64,000 bases of DNA from positions 88,661 to 152,660 of the forward strand of contig NZ_JAQV02000002.1 in assembly GCF_000732485.2 (NCBI RefSeq), written 5' to 3'. The stretch's first letter is position 1. Each line of letters starts with the position of its first letter. Positions 37,921 to 48,065 of the stretch are shown here, one piece after another. The stretch comes from Bacillus sp. SJS (lineage in GTDB: Bacteria; Bacillota; Bacilli; Bacillales; Bacillaceae). A model generated the notes under the pieces. The model ran no database searches and was not told the DNA's origin. It saw only the letters and a list, made by a program, of their open reading frames with translations. The translations under genes and the position numbers were made by a program.

Positions 37921-38513
37921 CAGGCTCCCCCTTTCCGCTTTCGTTTATGGTAAAAATACCGGTCAATCAGCAATGCTCCGATTGCGGATATAATGGTAGC
38001 AATCAGCGTTGGCATAACGATGTCGGCGGGGTTAGCGGAGCCATATGTTATTCTTACTGCTATTACCGTCGTCGGCACAAGAGTAATACTTGATGTGTTT
38101 ACAGCTAAGAACGTAATCATGGACCGGCTGGCAGTTTCTTTTCCATGATTTAGTTTTTTTAGTTCCTCCATCGCTTTAATCCCAAGCGGAGTTGCCGCAT
38201 TTCCAAGCCCGAACATATTCGCCATCGTATTAGAGAGAATATATCCCATTGCCGGATGATCGGGGGGAACTTCAGGAAAAATTTTTTTAACAACCGGTCT
38301 GCACAGCTTCCCAAGCGCTTCCAATAGACCCGCCTTTTCGGCGATCCGCATAAGTCCCAGCCAGAAGACGAGGACACTGATTAAGCCAAAAGCGATAGTT
38401 ACCGCATTTTTAGCTCCTTGGAAAATGGCTGCATTTACAAGATCCATTGTACCATTGAACAAAGCGTAAACAATTCCAATAACAATCATACCCACCCATA
38501 TATAATTAACCAT
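37920..38513 (-). CDS. spmA: Spore maturation protein A
   Basis: Partner of SpmB, 197 residues, five or so helices, with [23 protein letters not shown] and [18 protein letters not shown] as family signatures. The ATG at 38513 follows AGGGG at 10 bases and gives the standard N-terminus MVNYIWVG; the longer frame lies inside dacB in another register. It overlaps dacB by 8 bases. Confidence 0.94.
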   Translation of the reverse strand: MVNYIWVGMIVIGIVYALFNGTMDLVNAAIFQGAKNAVTIAFGLISVLVFWLGLMRIAEKAGLLEALGKLCRPVVKKIFPEVPPDHPAMGYILSNTMANMFGLGNAATPLGIKAMEELKKLNHGKETASRSMITFLAVNTSSITLVPTTVIAVRITYGSANPADIVMPTLIATIISAIGALLIDRYFYHKRKRKGGA

Positions 38514-39669
38514 CCGTATTAGCCCCTGCCAGAGCAAAGAATAGTCGTTTGACGGATTCCCAGAGAGAAGTTTCCGGCTTTCTTGTATGACCGTTATCAT
38601 AATAGACTGGCACATTCAATACAGATTCATCTTTCACGAAAACTTTCATCTGACCGACAACGGCAGGAACCTTTTCCGGATCCTTCCATGATTTTTCAGG
38701 CTTTTGCAACCTTACTTCTGTCCGGATTGAATCCTTTTCTTCATTTGTAAGAGGATAAAATACATCCCGTTGAATGAACGCTTTATTTTGATAGAAGGTG
38801 TCATTGAGTGATCCTAAATCACCTTTAGGCTTTACTTTATATAAATCATAATGATCAAATCCATATTCATACATTCCGATATGATCGTTCCAGTCGTCAC
38901 CGGCATTAATGGTAACCGCAATCAAATCTAATCCATCCTTAGATGCAGTGGTGACGAGAGTCCGTTTAGCCCGCTTTGTGTAGCCGGTTTTTCCGCCCGT
39001 ACAATATTGGTAGAGGCTAGTCAGAAGCTTATTCTTATTTTTCCAAACCCTGTCCCACTTCTCCTCCGGGTTTGGCGATTTATGTATCTTAGTCCCTGAG
39101 ATTTCTCTAAAAACAGGATTGTTCATGGCGTATCTCATAAGCAGCGCCATATCATAAGCAGTCGAATAATGATTTTCATGATCATCCAGTCCATGAGGAT
39201 TCGCAAATTCCGAATTAGACATCCCGATTTCTTCCGCTTTTTGATTCATTTTATAGACAAAGCCTTCAAGGCTCCCACCTACATGTTCTGCAATTGCAAC
39301 TGCCGCATCATTTCCGGATCTCATCATTAATCCGTATACAAGCTCACGGAGTTTTATTTTCTCCCCAGCCTGCAAATATACCGAGGATCCTTCCGTATAA
39401 ACCGCTCTGGAACTGACGGTCACATCATCATCCAGCTTTCCTGATTCAATCGCAAGAATTGCCGTCATTATTTTTGTAATGCTCGCTATTCTGAGCTTTT
39501 CGTTTTCGTTTTTGGAAAGAAGGACTCTGCCGGTTGCCTGCTCTATAAGAATCGCGCTTTTAGCGCTGACATTTGCCGTTTTAGACACTTCAGCTCGTGC
39601 AAATCCTGGAATCATCACTGTCAAAAGTAATACAGCGGCTATTATTTTTTTCATTCCTTTCATCTGCAT
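38506..39669 (-). CDS. dacB: Sporulation D-alanyl-D-alanine carboxypeptidase DacB (PBP5*)
   Basis: Mother-cell enzyme that trims peptide side chains in the spore cortex and so controls cross-linking. Signal peptide 1-26; SxxK at 63-66 (SITK), SGN at 114-116, and KTG in GGKTGYT near 225. 387 residues. The ATG at 39669 is 7 bases from AGGGA; Met3 is also possible. First gene of a three-gene operon with a sigma-E-type promoter. Confidence 0.94.
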   Translation of the reverse strand: MQMKGMKKIIAAVLLLTVMIPGFARAEVSKTANVSAKSAILIEQATGRVLLSKNENEKLRIASITKIMTAILAIESGKLDDDVTVSSRAVYTEGSSVYLQAGEKIKLRELVYGLMMRSGNDAAVAIAEHVGGSLEGFVYKMNQKAEEIGMSNSEFANPHGLDDHENHYSTAYDMALLMRYAMNNPVFREISGTKIHKSPNPEEKWDRVWKNKNKLLTSLYQYCTGGKTGYTKRAKRTLVTTASKDGLDLIAVTINAGDDWNDHIGMYEYGFDHYDLYKVKPKGDLGSLNDTFYQNKAFIQRDVFYPLTNEEKDSIRTEVRLQKPEKSWKDPEKVPAVVGQMKVFVKDESVLNVPVYYDNGHTRKPETSLWESVKRLFFALAGANTDG

Positions 39670-39695
39670 CCACGTCCCTTGTCCTTATTTGTACA

Positions 39696-39724
39696 AGTTT
39701 ATGCGGCGGAAGATGACTTATGAC
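39696..39724 (-). promoter_or_regulatory. Candidate sigma-E promoter for dacB-spmAB
   Basis: Minus-strand GTCATAA (39718-39724), 14-base spacer, CATAAACT (39696-39703), close to the mother-cell consensus ATA...CATACAAT. Agrees with the known sigma-E control of dacB in B. subtilis. Confidence 0.65.
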
Positions 39725-39794
39725 ATTGAAAGTTCTGTCTGAGGTGAGGATCGCGGGCTGCGGGGTTTCCTGATCAGGAGAATGGTTTAAAAAG

Positions 39795-39822
39795 CAAAAA
39801 AACAGCCCTTAACAGGCTGTTC
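39795..39822 (-). terminator. Terminator downstream of ypuI
   Basis: Minus-strand AACAGCC-tgttaa-GGGCTGTTTTTTT at the ypuI stop. Confidence 0.87.
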
Positions 39823-40309
39823 ATCTCGATTGCATCATTTTTGTCCGGTAATCTGTTTCGTAATATTCCAATTCTTCCCGCGTCTGCTGGAACTGGCTTT
39901 CCAGTTCAGCAACCAGCTGCTTCACAGAAAGAGGAACCGGCTGTCTGAATTTAATGGCATTCTTTCCGGTATAGGCTGAACGGCTGTCTTCATACCATAC
40001 ATCATGTTTAGGCTGGAAAAATTCCTCAATGCACTGATGGTAAACCCTATAGAGGATTTTTTCGGCCGCAGCCTTACGGAAAGGTTCGGTTTGCGTAATA
40101 ATGCTGCAGGCCTCAAGCCCTTCTTCGCAGAATACGGTCAATCGGCGGAAGTTACTCAGCAATTCTTCATAAAAAAGGCGGTCTCCAGGCTCTTCTTCAA
40201 GCATTGAATCGGTGGTTACCGAATTTAAATGCTTCGAAAGTCCGAAAACCACTGTTTTTAGAAAATCGGCTGTTTGCTCCGTTTGCAATTTTACCATTGA
40301 ATTACCCAA
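39821..40309 (-). CDS. ypuI: YpuI-like protein (DUF3907 type)
   Basis: A 162-residue soluble protein of unknown function, largely helical, with a charged C-terminus (LESQFQQTREELEYYETDYR) that could form a coiled coil. Assigned by its place between scpB and dacB and by size. The start may be TTG at 40309 (AGAGGA about 11 bases before) or the ATG at 40297, which has no site at a normal distance. Confidence 0.78.
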   Translation of the reverse strand: MGNSMVKLQTEQTADFLKTVVFGLSKHLNSVTTDSMLEEEPGDRLFYEELLSNFRRLTVFCEEGLEACSIITQTEPFRKAAAEKILYRVYHQCIEEFFQPKHDVWYEDSRSAYTGKNAIKFRQPVPLSVKQLVAELESQFQQTREELEYYETDYRTKMMQSR

Positions 40310-40509
40310 TTCTATTCACGTCCTCTCAAAGCAATCATTTTCAGCAGGCTGTCTTTGTAATCATACATATCTCTTTTTTTGTTGATTCATGCTTATTTTG
40401 AAATAAAAACTCTAGTTTTCTATTTATGTATACCCTGTTTAAACTAGTTTACACAAGCTTACATGTTCTTCCCTTTAATAGTACCATATTTTCTGACTAT
40501 TTAATCTGC

Positions 40510-41100
40510 TTATTTTAGCTCTTCCATCGTCTGGCTGAACTTTTCGAAAAACAGGTCTGCTTCCTCCTGAACATTTTCATCACTGTCCTCCGGCAGAGGC
40601 GGAAGATCTTGAATAGAATTCAGTCCAAAATATTCTAAAAAATCGCCTGTAGTGCCGTACAGGATGGCTCTTCCTGTACCTTCCGCTCTCCCCACTTCTT
40701 TAATGAGCGCTTTTGCCACTAAAGTTTGAAGAGGCCTCTCTGTTTTCACGCCGCGTACTTCCTCGATCTCCACTCTGGTAAGCGGCTGTTTGTATGCGAT
40801 AATGGCAAGGGTCTCCAAAGCTGCCTGAGAAAGGGATTGGCTTCCGGGAGTTTCCACCAATTTCTTCAGGTATGGCGCATGCGTTTTTTTAGTCGTTAGC
40901 TGATAGACACCAGCCACTTCGGCTATCTCAATGCCCCGCTCCTCCATCTCGTACTCTTGCATAAGTTCGTTCATGATATCCTTGACTATAGGTTCTTCAA
41001 CTTCCAATACATTCATAAGCTGTTTAACGGACAGCCCTTCGTCTCCTGCAGCAAAGAGCAGCGCTTCTACGATGGATTTCCACTGGATGATTCCTGTCAA
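40510..41100 (-). CDS. scpB: Segregation and condensation protein B
   Basis: Winged-helix kleisin-partner of the SMC condensin complex, 196 residues, acting in chromosome organisation. Two winged-helix domains are seen, with [23 protein letters not shown] in the first/second junction and [15 protein letters not shown] near the C-terminus. TTG start after GGGAGTGG; it overlaps the scpA stop by four bases (TTGA), so the subunits are translated together. Confidence 0.95.
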   Translation of the reverse strand: MTGIIQWKSIVEALLFAAGDEGLSVKQLMNVLEVEEPIVKDIMNELMQEYEMEERGIEIAEVAGVYQLTTKKTHAPYLKKLVETPGSQSLSQAALETLAIIAYKQPLTRVEIEEVRGVKTERPLQTLVAKALIKEVGRAEGTGRAILYGTTGDFLEYFGLNSIQDLPPLPEDSDENVQEEADLFFEKFSQTMEELK

Positions 41101-41849
41101 TTGCTTTTTCCACTCCCTGTAATATATAAATCTGAAAAGTTTCCTTCTTGTTCAATCATAATAAGCTGCGATTTCATCAGTTCTAATACAGCCAAGAACG
41201 TTACAACCAGGTATTCTTTCGAATCATCAGGGAATAATTCCATGAAGTTTCGGCGGCCTGGTCTGGTTTTTAAATCGTCAAGAATTTCATTCATCCGTCT
41301 TTCAATTGGAATTTCCTGTCTGGATATCTTTGTCTGAAGCGGCTTTTGCAGCTTCTTTCTTCTCAGCACTTTCTGAAAAGCACTCAGCATATCGTAAACG
41401 GAAACATCGAGAGGAGTCCTATCAGGAGAGGTTTCCTGTGCAAACTCACTTAGGTCGCTTGGCGGCTTTGTGTAAACAAGCGCTCTCTCCTCTTCACGGG
41501 ATTTCAGCTCAATGGCGGCTTCTTTATATTTCCTGTAATCAATCAGCCTTCTCATCAGTTCGTCACGGGGATCTTCTTCAGGCTCCAATCCGAATTCCTC
41601 ATCGAAAAGCTCTTCCTCCTGTTTCGGTAAAAGCATTTTGCTTTTAATCGAAAGAAGGGTTGCTGCCATGACAAGGTACTCCGATGCGACATCCAGTTCA
41701 AGCTCTTTCATTGTGTGTATATAGAGCAAATATTGCTCTGTTATTTGCGAAACAGGTATATCATATATGTCAATTTCCAGTCCGTTAATTAAGTGCAAAA
41801 GAAGATCTAATGGCCCTTCAAATGCATCTATTTTCACTTGATATTCCAA
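41097..41849 (-). CDS. scpA: Segregation and condensation protein A (kleisin)
   Basis: Kleisin subunit bridging the SMC heads. N-terminal domain [23 protein letters not shown], central [17 protein letters not shown]-terminal winged helix ([20 protein letters not shown]). The frame is open to an ATG at 41867, but TTG at 41849 fits better: it gives the family N-terminus ([14 protein letters not shown]), 251 residues, and GGTGA lies at normal distance, while the ATG abuts its AGAAGG. Confidence 0.94.
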   Translation of the reverse strand: MEYQVKIDAFEGPLDLLLHLINGLEIDIYDIPVSQITEQYLLYIHTMKELELDVASEYLVMAATLLSIKSKMLLPKQEEELFDEEFGLEPEEDPRDELMRRLIDYRKYKEAAIELKSREEERALVYTKPPSDLSEFAQETSPDRTPLDVSVYDMLSAFQKVLRRKKLQKPLQTKISRQEIPIERRMNEILDDLKTRPGRRNFMELFPDDSKEYLVVTFLAVLELMKSQLIMIEQEGNFSDLYITGSGKSN

Positions 41850-41981
41850 ATTAAATTTCACCAACATCCTTCTATAAACTGCGCTATCCTATAGTATAGA
41901 ACAATCCAACATATAGTCCAATACAAAATTAGCAAGAATCGAAAAATGATCTTTTTTTGATTCATCCGGGCGAACGCCCAG

Positions 41982-42008
41982 ACAACTGAGGCATCCGCAC
42001 ATATGATA
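41982..42008 (+). promoter_or_regulatory. Candidate sigma-K promoter of the YjcZ-like gene
   Basis: GACA at 41981-41984, 16-base spacer from AC, then CATATGATA (42000-42008), matching CATAnnnTA. Fits a late mother-cell gene. Confidence 0.5.
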
Positions 42009-42046
42009 CGAAGGAAAAGAGCATGATTTTGAAGGAGGAAATAAAA

Positions 42047-42142
42047 ATGGGTGAAAAAGGATTCGGATACGGCGGCGGATTTGCTTTGATTGTAGTACTT
42101 TTCATTTTGCTAATTATTGTTGGAGCGGCTTGGCTGTACTAA
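42047..42142 (+). CDS. YjcZ-type sporulation micro-protein
   Basis: A 31-residue frame: MGEKGFGYGGGFALIVVLFI followed by LLIIVGAAWLY. A Gly/Tyr-rich head and one membrane helix (about 12-29) are exactly the plan of the YjcZ family of small spore-associated membrane proteins. GAAGGAGG lies 9 bases before the ATG and a terminator follows. Role unknown; probably made late in sporulation given the sigma-K-like promoter. Confidence 0.85.
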   Translation: MGEKGFGYGGGFALIVVLFILLIIVGAAWLY

Positions 42143-42152
42143 TGATGATTCC

Positions 42153-42184
42153 AAAAGCGCCGAGCAGGCGCTTTCTTTTGTTTT
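42153..42184 (+). terminator. Terminator after the YjcZ-type gene
   Basis: AAAAGCGCC-gagca-GGCGCTTTCTTTTGTTTT. Confidence 0.8.
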
Positions 42185-42239
42185 AATGGAAATCTGATCT
42201 ATGATACAATTTTGGCAATCAGAAACTGGAGTGATGGCA

Positions 42240-42773
42240 ATGTATCCTAAAGCTTACATAGAGTATCTTGTTCATTTTCATGGAGACAGAGACTATTTTG
42301 AGTGTCATGAATTGCTTGAGGAGTTCTGGAAAGAAGCGCCTGCTTCTGAACGGGATCCCGTATGGGTCACCCTCATTCAAATCGCTGTAAGTCTATACCA
42401 TCATAGAAGAGGAAACTTTAAAGGAGCAGAACGGCTGCTTGCAAATTCGATAAATTTCATTAAGAAAAATCCTGGATCCATGGAAGAGCTCGGGCTACAG
42501 GAAGAAGTCCTCGCAAATCTTCTTTCCCAAAGGCTCTCGGATATTCAAAAGGGCGTACCTTACACGAGTATCCACTTGCCAATTTCAGATTTGAAGCTTG
42601 AGCATGAATGCAAGGTTCTGTCGGAAGCGAAAAAAATGGAATGGCAGTCGTTAAGTGATTTAAAGGATCAAGGCATGATTAACCGGCACAAGCTGCGTGA
42701 CCGCTCTGACGTCATTGCAGAAAGGCTAAACCAGCTCGCCGAGAGACAAAAAACACGCAGAGGATTCGAATAA
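42240..42773 (+). CDS. ypuF: DUF309 protein YpuF
   Basis: A 177-residue cytosolic protein with the DUF309 signature HFHGDRDYFECHELLEEFWK and WVTLIQIAVSLYHHRRGNFKGA. The conserved His/Glu residues suggest a helical bundle, function unknown. The ATG at 42240 follows GGAGTGATGGCA; the 13-codon upstream extension is unsupported. Located between scpA and ribT, as in B. subtilis, and ends at a terminator shared with ribT. Confidence 0.87.
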   Translation: MYPKAYIEYLVHFHGDRDYFECHELLEEFWKEAPASERDPVWVTLIQIAVSLYHHRRGNFKGAERLLANSINFIKKNPGSMEELGLQEEVLANLLSQRLSDIQKGVPYTSIHLPISDLKLEHECKVLSEAKKMEWQSLSDLKDQGMINRHKLRDRSDVIAERLNQLAERQKTRRGFE

Positions 42774-42781
42774 GTGTACAA

Positions 42782-42809
42782 AAAAAGCAGAGGAGAAGAC
42801 CCTCTGCTT

Positions 42810-42811
<2 letters not shown>
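42782..42811. terminator. Bidirectional terminator between ypuF and ribT
   Basis: AAAAAAGCAGAGG-agaaga-CCCTCTGCTTTT; ends both convergent transcripts. Confidence 0.9.
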
Positions 42812-43259
<448 letters not shown>

Positions 43260-43317
43260 TCACTCCAAGTAACATTATAAACAGAATTTCCGCTATTTTA
43301 AACACTTTTCGCCAATT

Positions 43318-43785
43318 TTATTCGAATGACCTAAGAAGATTGGCCATTTCGATGGCTGAAACCGCCGCTTCCCAGCCTTTGTTTCCAGCTTTCGTTCCGG
43401 CACGTTCAATGGCTTGCTCGATTGTTTCGGTTGTGAGTACCCCGAATATAACCGGGATGCCGCTCGCTGCCGAAGCATTTGCCACGCCTTTCGCCGCCTC
43501 GCTGCAGACGTAGTCATAATGACTCGTCGATCCGCGGATTACAGTTCCAAGGGTAATAACCGCATCATACTTGCCTGACTCCGCCATTTTTTTAGCAATA
43601 AGCGGCAGTTCGAAAGCTCCAGGCACCCAGGCAATGTCCACATTTTCGTCCTCTGCCCCGTGCCGCTTTAAAGCATCCTGCGCACCGCCCAATAGCTTGC
43701 TTGTAATAAATTCATTAAATCTTCCAACCACAATTCCTATTTTTAACCCAGTTGCTACTAAGTTGCCTTCATAAATCTTTGTCAT
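43318..43785 (-). CDS. ribH: 6,7-dimethyl-8-ribityllumazine synthase
   Basis: Penultimate step of riboflavin synthesis; condenses the ribityl-pyrimidine with dihydroxybutanone phosphate and forms the 60-subunit capsid that encloses RibE. The 155 residues include [17 protein letters not shown](S)HYDYVC with the catalytic histidine, and [10 protein letters not shown]. Good GAGGA site and ATG. Follows ribBA by 22 bases. Confidence 0.96.
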   Translation of the reverse strand: MTKIYEGNLVATGLKIGIVVGRFNEFITSKLLGGAQDALKRHGAEDENVDIAWVPGAFELPLIAKKMAESGKYDAVITLGTVIRGSTSHYDYVCSEAAKGVANASAASGIPVIFGVLTTETIEQAIERAGTKAGNKGWEAAVSAIEMANLLRSFE

Positions 43786-43807
43786 TTTCCTCGTCCTCCC
43801 ATTTCTT

Positions 43808-45001
43808 TTAAAAATTCAGCAAGTGTCCTAATTTGCCGTGCTTTGTTTTTAAATACTTTTCGTTCTCTTTACTGTGCGGCATTTGAATTGGCACACGGTC
43901 AGCAATTTTCATCCCATAGCCTTCCAGACCTTTAATTTTTTTCGGATTATTTGTTAAAAGACGCAGTTCTCTCAACCCAAGATCCTTTAATATTTGGGCT
44001 CCGATGCCGTAGTCGCGAAGATCTGCTCCAAATCCCAGCTTTTCGTTCGCCTCGACGGTATCATAACCCTCTTCCTGCAGTTTATAGGCTCTCATTTTAT
44101 TGAGCAGGCCAATTCCTCTGCCCTCCTGCCGCATATAAAGGAGAACACCGCTTCCCTCTTCTTCAATCTGAGCAAGCGCTGCATGAAGCTGAGGACCGCA
44201 GTCGCAGCGGCGGGAACCGAACACATCTCCCGTGAGGCATTCTGAGTGCACCCGTACAAGCGTTGGTTTTTCAGGATCAATCGTTCCTTTTACAAGGGCA
44301 ATATGCTCCTTCTCATCCACTACGCTTGTATAGCCGATTGCTTTAAAGCTGCCGAATTCTGTGGGCAAATTGATTTCAATCTCTCTATGGATAAGCCGGT
44401 CTGTGCGGTTTCTATATAAAATAAGATCTTCTATAGAAATAATTTTCAAATCCATTTTCTCAGCAAGCTTTTCAAGCTCCGGCAAACGGGCCATTGAACC
44501 GTCTTCACTCATAATTTCACAAATAACTCCGACTGGTTCAGAACTGCAAAGTTTTGCCAAATCGACAGCCGCTTCCGTGTGACCAGCTCTTCTCAGAACC
44601 CCGCCATCTTTTGCAATTAAAGGGAATACATGGCCAGGCCGTTTAAAATCATGTCCCTCTGCATCCGGGCTCAAAAACGCCCGGATTGTTTCTGATCGTT
44701 CAAACGCACTTATGCCTGTAGTCGTTGTTTTATAATCAACGCTAACGGTAAAAGCCGTCCCATGCGGATCAGTATTTCGCTCGACCATGGGTTTCAAATT
44801 CAATTTATCAGCCCGGTCTTCCGTCATCGGCGTGCAAATCAAACCTTTTCCATATGTAGCCATTAAGTTTATTACCTCAGGGGTGGCCATTTCACCAAGC
44901 GCGACAAAGTCGCCTTCATTTTCGCGGTCTTCATCATCAACTACAATGACCGGCTTCCCTAATTTTAAATCATGAAGTGCTTCTTCAATTGAATGAAACA
45001 T
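43808..45001 (-). CDS. ribBA: Bifunctional 3,4-dihydroxy-2-butanone-4-phosphate synthase / GTP cyclohydrolase II
   Basis: Supplies both precursors of the pathway. Residues 1-200 are the RibB domain ([29 protein letters not shown]), residues about 205-397 the RibA domain with the zinc cysteines in [16 protein letters not shown] and RQEGRGIGL. Length 397 is normal. ATG after CTGGAGGCATGCTGG. Third gene of the operon. Confidence 0.96.
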   Translation of the reverse strand: MFHSIEEALHDLKLGKPVIVVDDEDRENEGDFVALGEMATPEVINLMATYGKGLICTPMTEDRADKLNLKPMVERNTDPHGTAFTVSVDYKTTTTGISAFERSETIRAFLSPDAEGHDFKRPGHVFPLIAKDGGVLRRAGHTEAAVDLAKLCSSEPVGVICEIMSEDGSMARLPELEKLAEKMDLKIISIEDLILYRNRTDRLIHREIEINLPTEFGSFKAIGYTSVVDEKEHIALVKGTIDPEKPTLVRVHSECLTGDVFGSRRCDCGPQLHAALAQIEEEGSGVLLYMRQEGRGIGLLNKMRAYKLQEEGYDTVEANEKLGFGADLRDYGIGAQILKDLGLRELRLLTNNPKKIKGLEGYGMKIADRVPIQMPHSKENEKYLKTKHGKLGHLLNF

Positions 45002-45027
45002 CCAGCATGCCTCCAGTTCAGTTACAG

Positions 45028-45678
45028 TTATTTAAACCCATGCATTTCAAGAAAACCTTCAGAGATCGGTGCTCTGGAAGAATCAGGCTTGGAAGCAGCC
45101 ATGAATTTTCGTACGTATTTCCCGATGATATCGCACTCTACATTCACCATATCCCCAGCTTCCTTGCTTCCAAGGACCGTTTCAGACAAGGTATGTGGGA
45201 TAATTGAGACCTTTACCTTCCCATCCTCCAAGCCGAAAATGGTTAAACTGATGCCATCAATCGCAATCGACCCTTTCATAACCAGAGTGTCTGTAATCTC
45301 AGTGGCCGTATCGATTTCGAAGTATACTGCGTTTTGATCCTGTTTTTTCGAGACAATAACGCCCGTTCCATCAATATGGCCGCTCACCATATGCCCGCCG
45401 AACCTCCCGTTAGCACTCATGGCTCTCTCCAGATTAACCGGTGTTCCTCTTTTCCACTGATGGATACTTGATGCTTTGACGGTTTCCGGCATCACATCCA
45501 CAGTGAAGTCATTTTTTGTGAACCTCGTGACTGTCAAACAGACTCCATTGACAGAAATGCTGTCACCGAGTTTAACATCCGAAAGAACAAGAGACGCTTT
45601 GATGGTGTAAGACATCATTTTCCCGCCTGAGGCAATTCTCTCTACCGTCCCAAGCTCTTCTACAATACCGGTAAACAT
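45028..45678 (-). CDS. ribE: Riboflavin synthase alpha subunit
   Basis: Dismutates two lumazine molecules to riboflavin. Two homologous barrel halves start [12 protein letters not shown] and (about 97) [12 protein letters not shown]; each has the SVNGVCLTV / [10 protein letters not shown] motif. 216 residues. The ATG abuts the ribD stop (TAGATG), so it is tightly coupled; GGAAGGGGAATAG is the ribosome site. Confidence 0.96.
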   Translation of the reverse strand: MFTGIVEELGTVERIASGGKMMSYTIKASLVLSDVKLGDSISVNGVCLTVTRFTKNDFTVDVMPETVKASSIHQWKRGTPVNLERAMSANGRFGGHMVSGHIDGTGVIVSKKQDQNAVYFEIDTATEITDTLVMKGSIAIDGISLTIFGLEDGKVKVSIIPHTLSETVLGSKEAGDMVNVECDIIGKYVRKFMAASKPDSSRAPISEGFLEMHGFK

Positions 45679-46773
45679 CTATTCCCCTTCCTTCCATGAA
45701 CGTATTGCGGTGATTTTTATATCTTTCCCCAAAACGGCTGTTTCCTGAAATTCAAGATCGATTGCATCCTTCATCCATTCAAATCCGGGGCCGCCGGAAA
45801 TAGAAAGACTCTCTCTACCCCCAAGCAGCTTGGGTGCGATATATAAAACCATTTCGTTAAAGCAGCCTTCCTTAATAAAGGACCCATGTATTTCTGAACC
45901 GCCTTCAGCGAGAATAGACGTAATTCCTCGTTCTCCAAGCTCTCTTAGGATGTCTTCTAATGAATGCGCCCGTGGTACAGAAATTATGATTGCCCCTCGA
46001 TCTTTAAGTGCGGAAGCTCGCCCTGGATCAGCCTGCTCAGACGCAACGATCCATGTTTCCGCTTGTCCGTCCGTTACTGCTTGTGAATTTAGAGGGGTCT
46101 TCAGTTCCCTGTCAAGAATAATCCGGATGGGCTGTTTCTTTGGTTTTTCCAATCGGCAAGTCAGGCTGGGATTATCAAAAAGAACCGTGTTGACCCCAAC
46201 TAAAACCGCATCATGCATCTCCCGGTAGCGATGGGCATCCTCTCTTGCAGGTTCGCCTGTAATCCACTTGCTGTCCATCGATCTGGCTGCTGTTTTTCCA
46301 TCCATTGTGGATGCAGCTTTTAAGGTGACGTAAGGTGTTCCTGTGCGTATGTAATGAAAGAAAAATTTGTTCAGATTTGATGCCTCTTTTTCCAAAACGC
46401 CTTTCGTTACTTCTATCCCGGCGGCTTCAAGAAGGGCTATCCCATTTCCTGCTACGAGAGGATTTGGATCCTGGCAGGCAATCACTGCCCTTTTTATTCC
46501 GGACCCGATGATAAGCTCAGCACACGGCGGTGTTTTTCCATGATGGCTGCAGGGCTCAAGCGTAATATAAATTTCTGCGCCTCTCGCCTTTTCACCAGCC
46601 ATTTGAATGGCATGCACCTCTGCATGCGCTTCTCCAGCCTTGAGATGGGCACCGATTCCGGCTACCTTCCCGTCACTCACAACCACAGCCCCTACGGCAG
46701 GATTTGGAGATGTCTGTCCAATCCCTTGCTGTGCAAGCTCTAAAGCAAGCCTCATAAACACTTCATCCCGCAT
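45679..46773 (-). CDS. ribD: Bifunctional deaminase/reductase RibD
   Basis: Deaminates and then reduces the pyrimidine intermediate. N-terminal zinc deaminase domain with HAEVHAI (about 49-55) and PCSHHGKTPPC (73-83), C-terminal reductase domain with ASTMDGKTA and ILAEGGSEIHGS. 364 residues. First gene of the operon; the FMN riboswitch and its terminator precede it. A run of G in GGGGGGGAGT is the ribosome site. Confidence 0.96.
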   Translation of the reverse strand: MRDEVFMRLALELAQQGIGQTSPNPAVGAVVVSDGKVAGIGAHLKAGEAHAEVHAIQMAGEKARGAEIYITLEPCSHHGKTPPCAELIIGSGIKRAVIACQDPNPLVAGNGIALLEAAGIEVTKGVLEKEASNLNKFFFHYIRTGTPYVTLKAASTMDGKTAARSMDSKWITGEPAREDAHRYREMHDAVLVGVNTVLFDNPSLTCRLEKPKKQPIRIILDRELKTPLNSQAVTDGQAETWIVASEQADPGRASALKDRGAIIISVPRAHSLEDILRELGERGITSILAEGGSEIHGSFIKEGCFNEMVLYIAPKLLGGRESLSISGGPGFEWMKDAIDLEFQETAVLGKDIKITAIRSWKEGE

Positions 46774-46801
46774 GTTTACTCCCCCCCTTTTTTTTGAATA
46801 T

Positions 46802-46830
46802 AAAAAGCCCCGGAATGGTTTCCGGGGCTG
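46802..46830 (-). terminator. Riboswitch-controlled terminator of the rib operon
   Basis: Minus-strand AGCCCCGGAA-acc-ATTCCGGGGCTTTTT between the aptamer and ribD. Confidence 0.9.
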
Positions 46831-46920
46831 GAATAGTCACGAAGGCATATCAAATAAGAGTACCGCAAACTCATATTTTCAGAATTTGCACTACCCGTGT
46901 CTGCATTAGCACGTTCGATC

Positions 46921-47056
46921 CTTCTCCCATCCAGACTTTAACTGTCGGCTCCAGAATCTCACTGGATCCACCGCTGGCATGCGCCACCGGGTCACGGACT
47001 TTGAAGCATTGCGCCTCATCACCGCCGGTAGGGAATTCCACCCTGCCCCGAAGGAT
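46921..47056 (-). promoter_or_regulatory. FMN riboswitch (RFN element) of the rib operon
   Basis: Minus-strand consensus: TTCGGGGCAGGGTG, AATTCCCTACCGGCGGTGAT, GTCCGTGACCCG, GGTGGATCCAGTGAGATTCT, GGAGCCGACAGT, GTCTGGATGGGAGAAG. Senses FMN and shuts the operon off through the adjacent terminator. Confidence 0.96.
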
Positions 47057-47084
47057 AATCAAATTATTTAATTGTCTTGAAGCC

Positions 47085-47113
47085 ATTTTAGCCTTTAGTT
47101 GAAATTTTTGCAA
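47085..47113 (-). promoter_or_regulatory. Sigma-A promoter of the rib operon
   Basis: Minus-strand TTGCAA, 17-base spacer, TAAAAT, about 30 bases before the RFN element. Confidence 0.7.
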
Positions 47114-47187
47114 TTGTAATGCTGATAAGAAAAGAAGGAATTCTGCTATTTTCATTGAAAAGTTCATGATGAAAGGGTGTGGCAAGG

Positions 47188-47865
47188 TTGATACATGCTA
47201 TTCTTTTTGATTTGGATAATACCCTGCTGAACCGAGATGCCTCTGTTGAGAAGTTTGCAGATCATCAATATGACCGGCTTCTCCAAGACCAGGACAAAAT
47301 TTCGAAAGAGCACTATTGCAAAAGGTTTATTGAATTGGATGCTGGAGGTTACGTGTGGAAAGACAAGGTTTATCAGCAGCTTGCAGAAGAATTTGATATC
47401 CAATGTATTTCATGGGAAGCGCTCTTTAGCGATTACATTGAATTTTTCCACTTAAGCTGTGTTCCTTTTTGTCATCTTGATTCTATGCTTCGTTCATTAT
47501 CTGCCTATTCCCTTGGAATCATTTCAAATGGGTACGGAGCGTTTCAGCTGCGTACGATTCAAGCACTTGGAATCGAAGAGTATTTTAAGGTCATTTTACT
47601 TTCTGAGTGGGAAGGCATCAAAAAACCTGATCCGAAAATTTTTCTTAGAGGATTAGAGAAATTACATGTGTTACCGGAAGAGAGCATTTTTGTCGGAGAT
47701 CATATCGAGAATGATGTAAAAGCTGCCCGTCAAGCAGGCATGAAAACGATTTGGAAGAGAAACGGCCGAGACGGGGATGGTTCATCTGATTATGCAGTTG
47801 ATGCGTTGGATGAAATTTCATATTTGGTGGAAAAGCTAAGTGGAAAACCGAAATTCTGCAGGTAA
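47188..47865 (+). CDS. HAD-family hydrolase
   Basis: A soluble haloacid-dehalogenase-type phosphatase. Motif I FDLDNT (Asp nucleophile), motif II ISNG, motif III lysine in KKPDPKIF and motif IV VGDHIENDV are all present, with a helical cap at about residues 15-90. Substrate unknown. The start is uncertain: TTG at 47188 has GAAAGGG about 10 bases upstream, while a GTG three codons before has almost no space. 225 residues from the TTG. It diverges from the rib operon and is followed by a tandem repeat. Confidence 0.87.
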   Translation: MIHAILFDLDNTLLNRDASVEKFADHQYDRLLQDQDKISKEHYCKRFIELDAGGYVWKDKVYQQLAEEFDIQCISWEALFSDYIEFFHLSCVPFCHLDSMLRSLSAYSLGIISNGYGAFQLRTIQALGIEEYFKVILLSEWEGIKKPDPKIFLRGLEKLHVLPEESIFVGDHIENDVKAARQAGMKTIWKRNGRDGDGSSDYAVDALDEISYLVEKLSGKPKFCR

Positions 47866-47898
47866 CAAGATGATATATGGAGATGGCGTGCTGCTTTG

Positions 47899-48011
47899 GG
47901 CGGATATCGGCCAACCTATTGATAGATCGGCTATTATTCTGTTATATCGGCTATTATTTTATTTTATCGTCTATTATTTAAATATATCGGCCGAAATTTT
48001 GATATATCGAC
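47899..48011. repeat. AT-rich tandem repeat with ATATCGGC core
   Basis: Five or six imperfect units of about 20 bases sharing ATATCGGC or a variant (GATATCGGCC, TAGATCGGCTATTATT, TATATCGGCTATTATT, TTATCGTCTATTATT, ATATATCGGCC, ATATATCGAC). Lies between the convergent HAD gene and the CAP gene. Not CRISPR: no fixed spacers and no cas genes. Confidence 0.7.
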
Positions 48012-48031
48012 TTTTCAACAAATATCCTCAT

Positions 48032-48065
48032 AAAAAAAAAATAGAGAGGTAAACAGCCCTCTCTT
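48032..48065 (-). terminator. Terminator downstream of the LysM-CAP gene
   Basis: Minus-strand AGAGAGG-gctgttta-CCTCTCTATTTTTTTTT, overlapping the stop. Confidence 0.85.

Noticed and set aside
47899..48011. CRISPR array
   Set aside because: Units are about 20 bases, imperfect and contiguous, with no spacers of constant length and no cas genes nearby.
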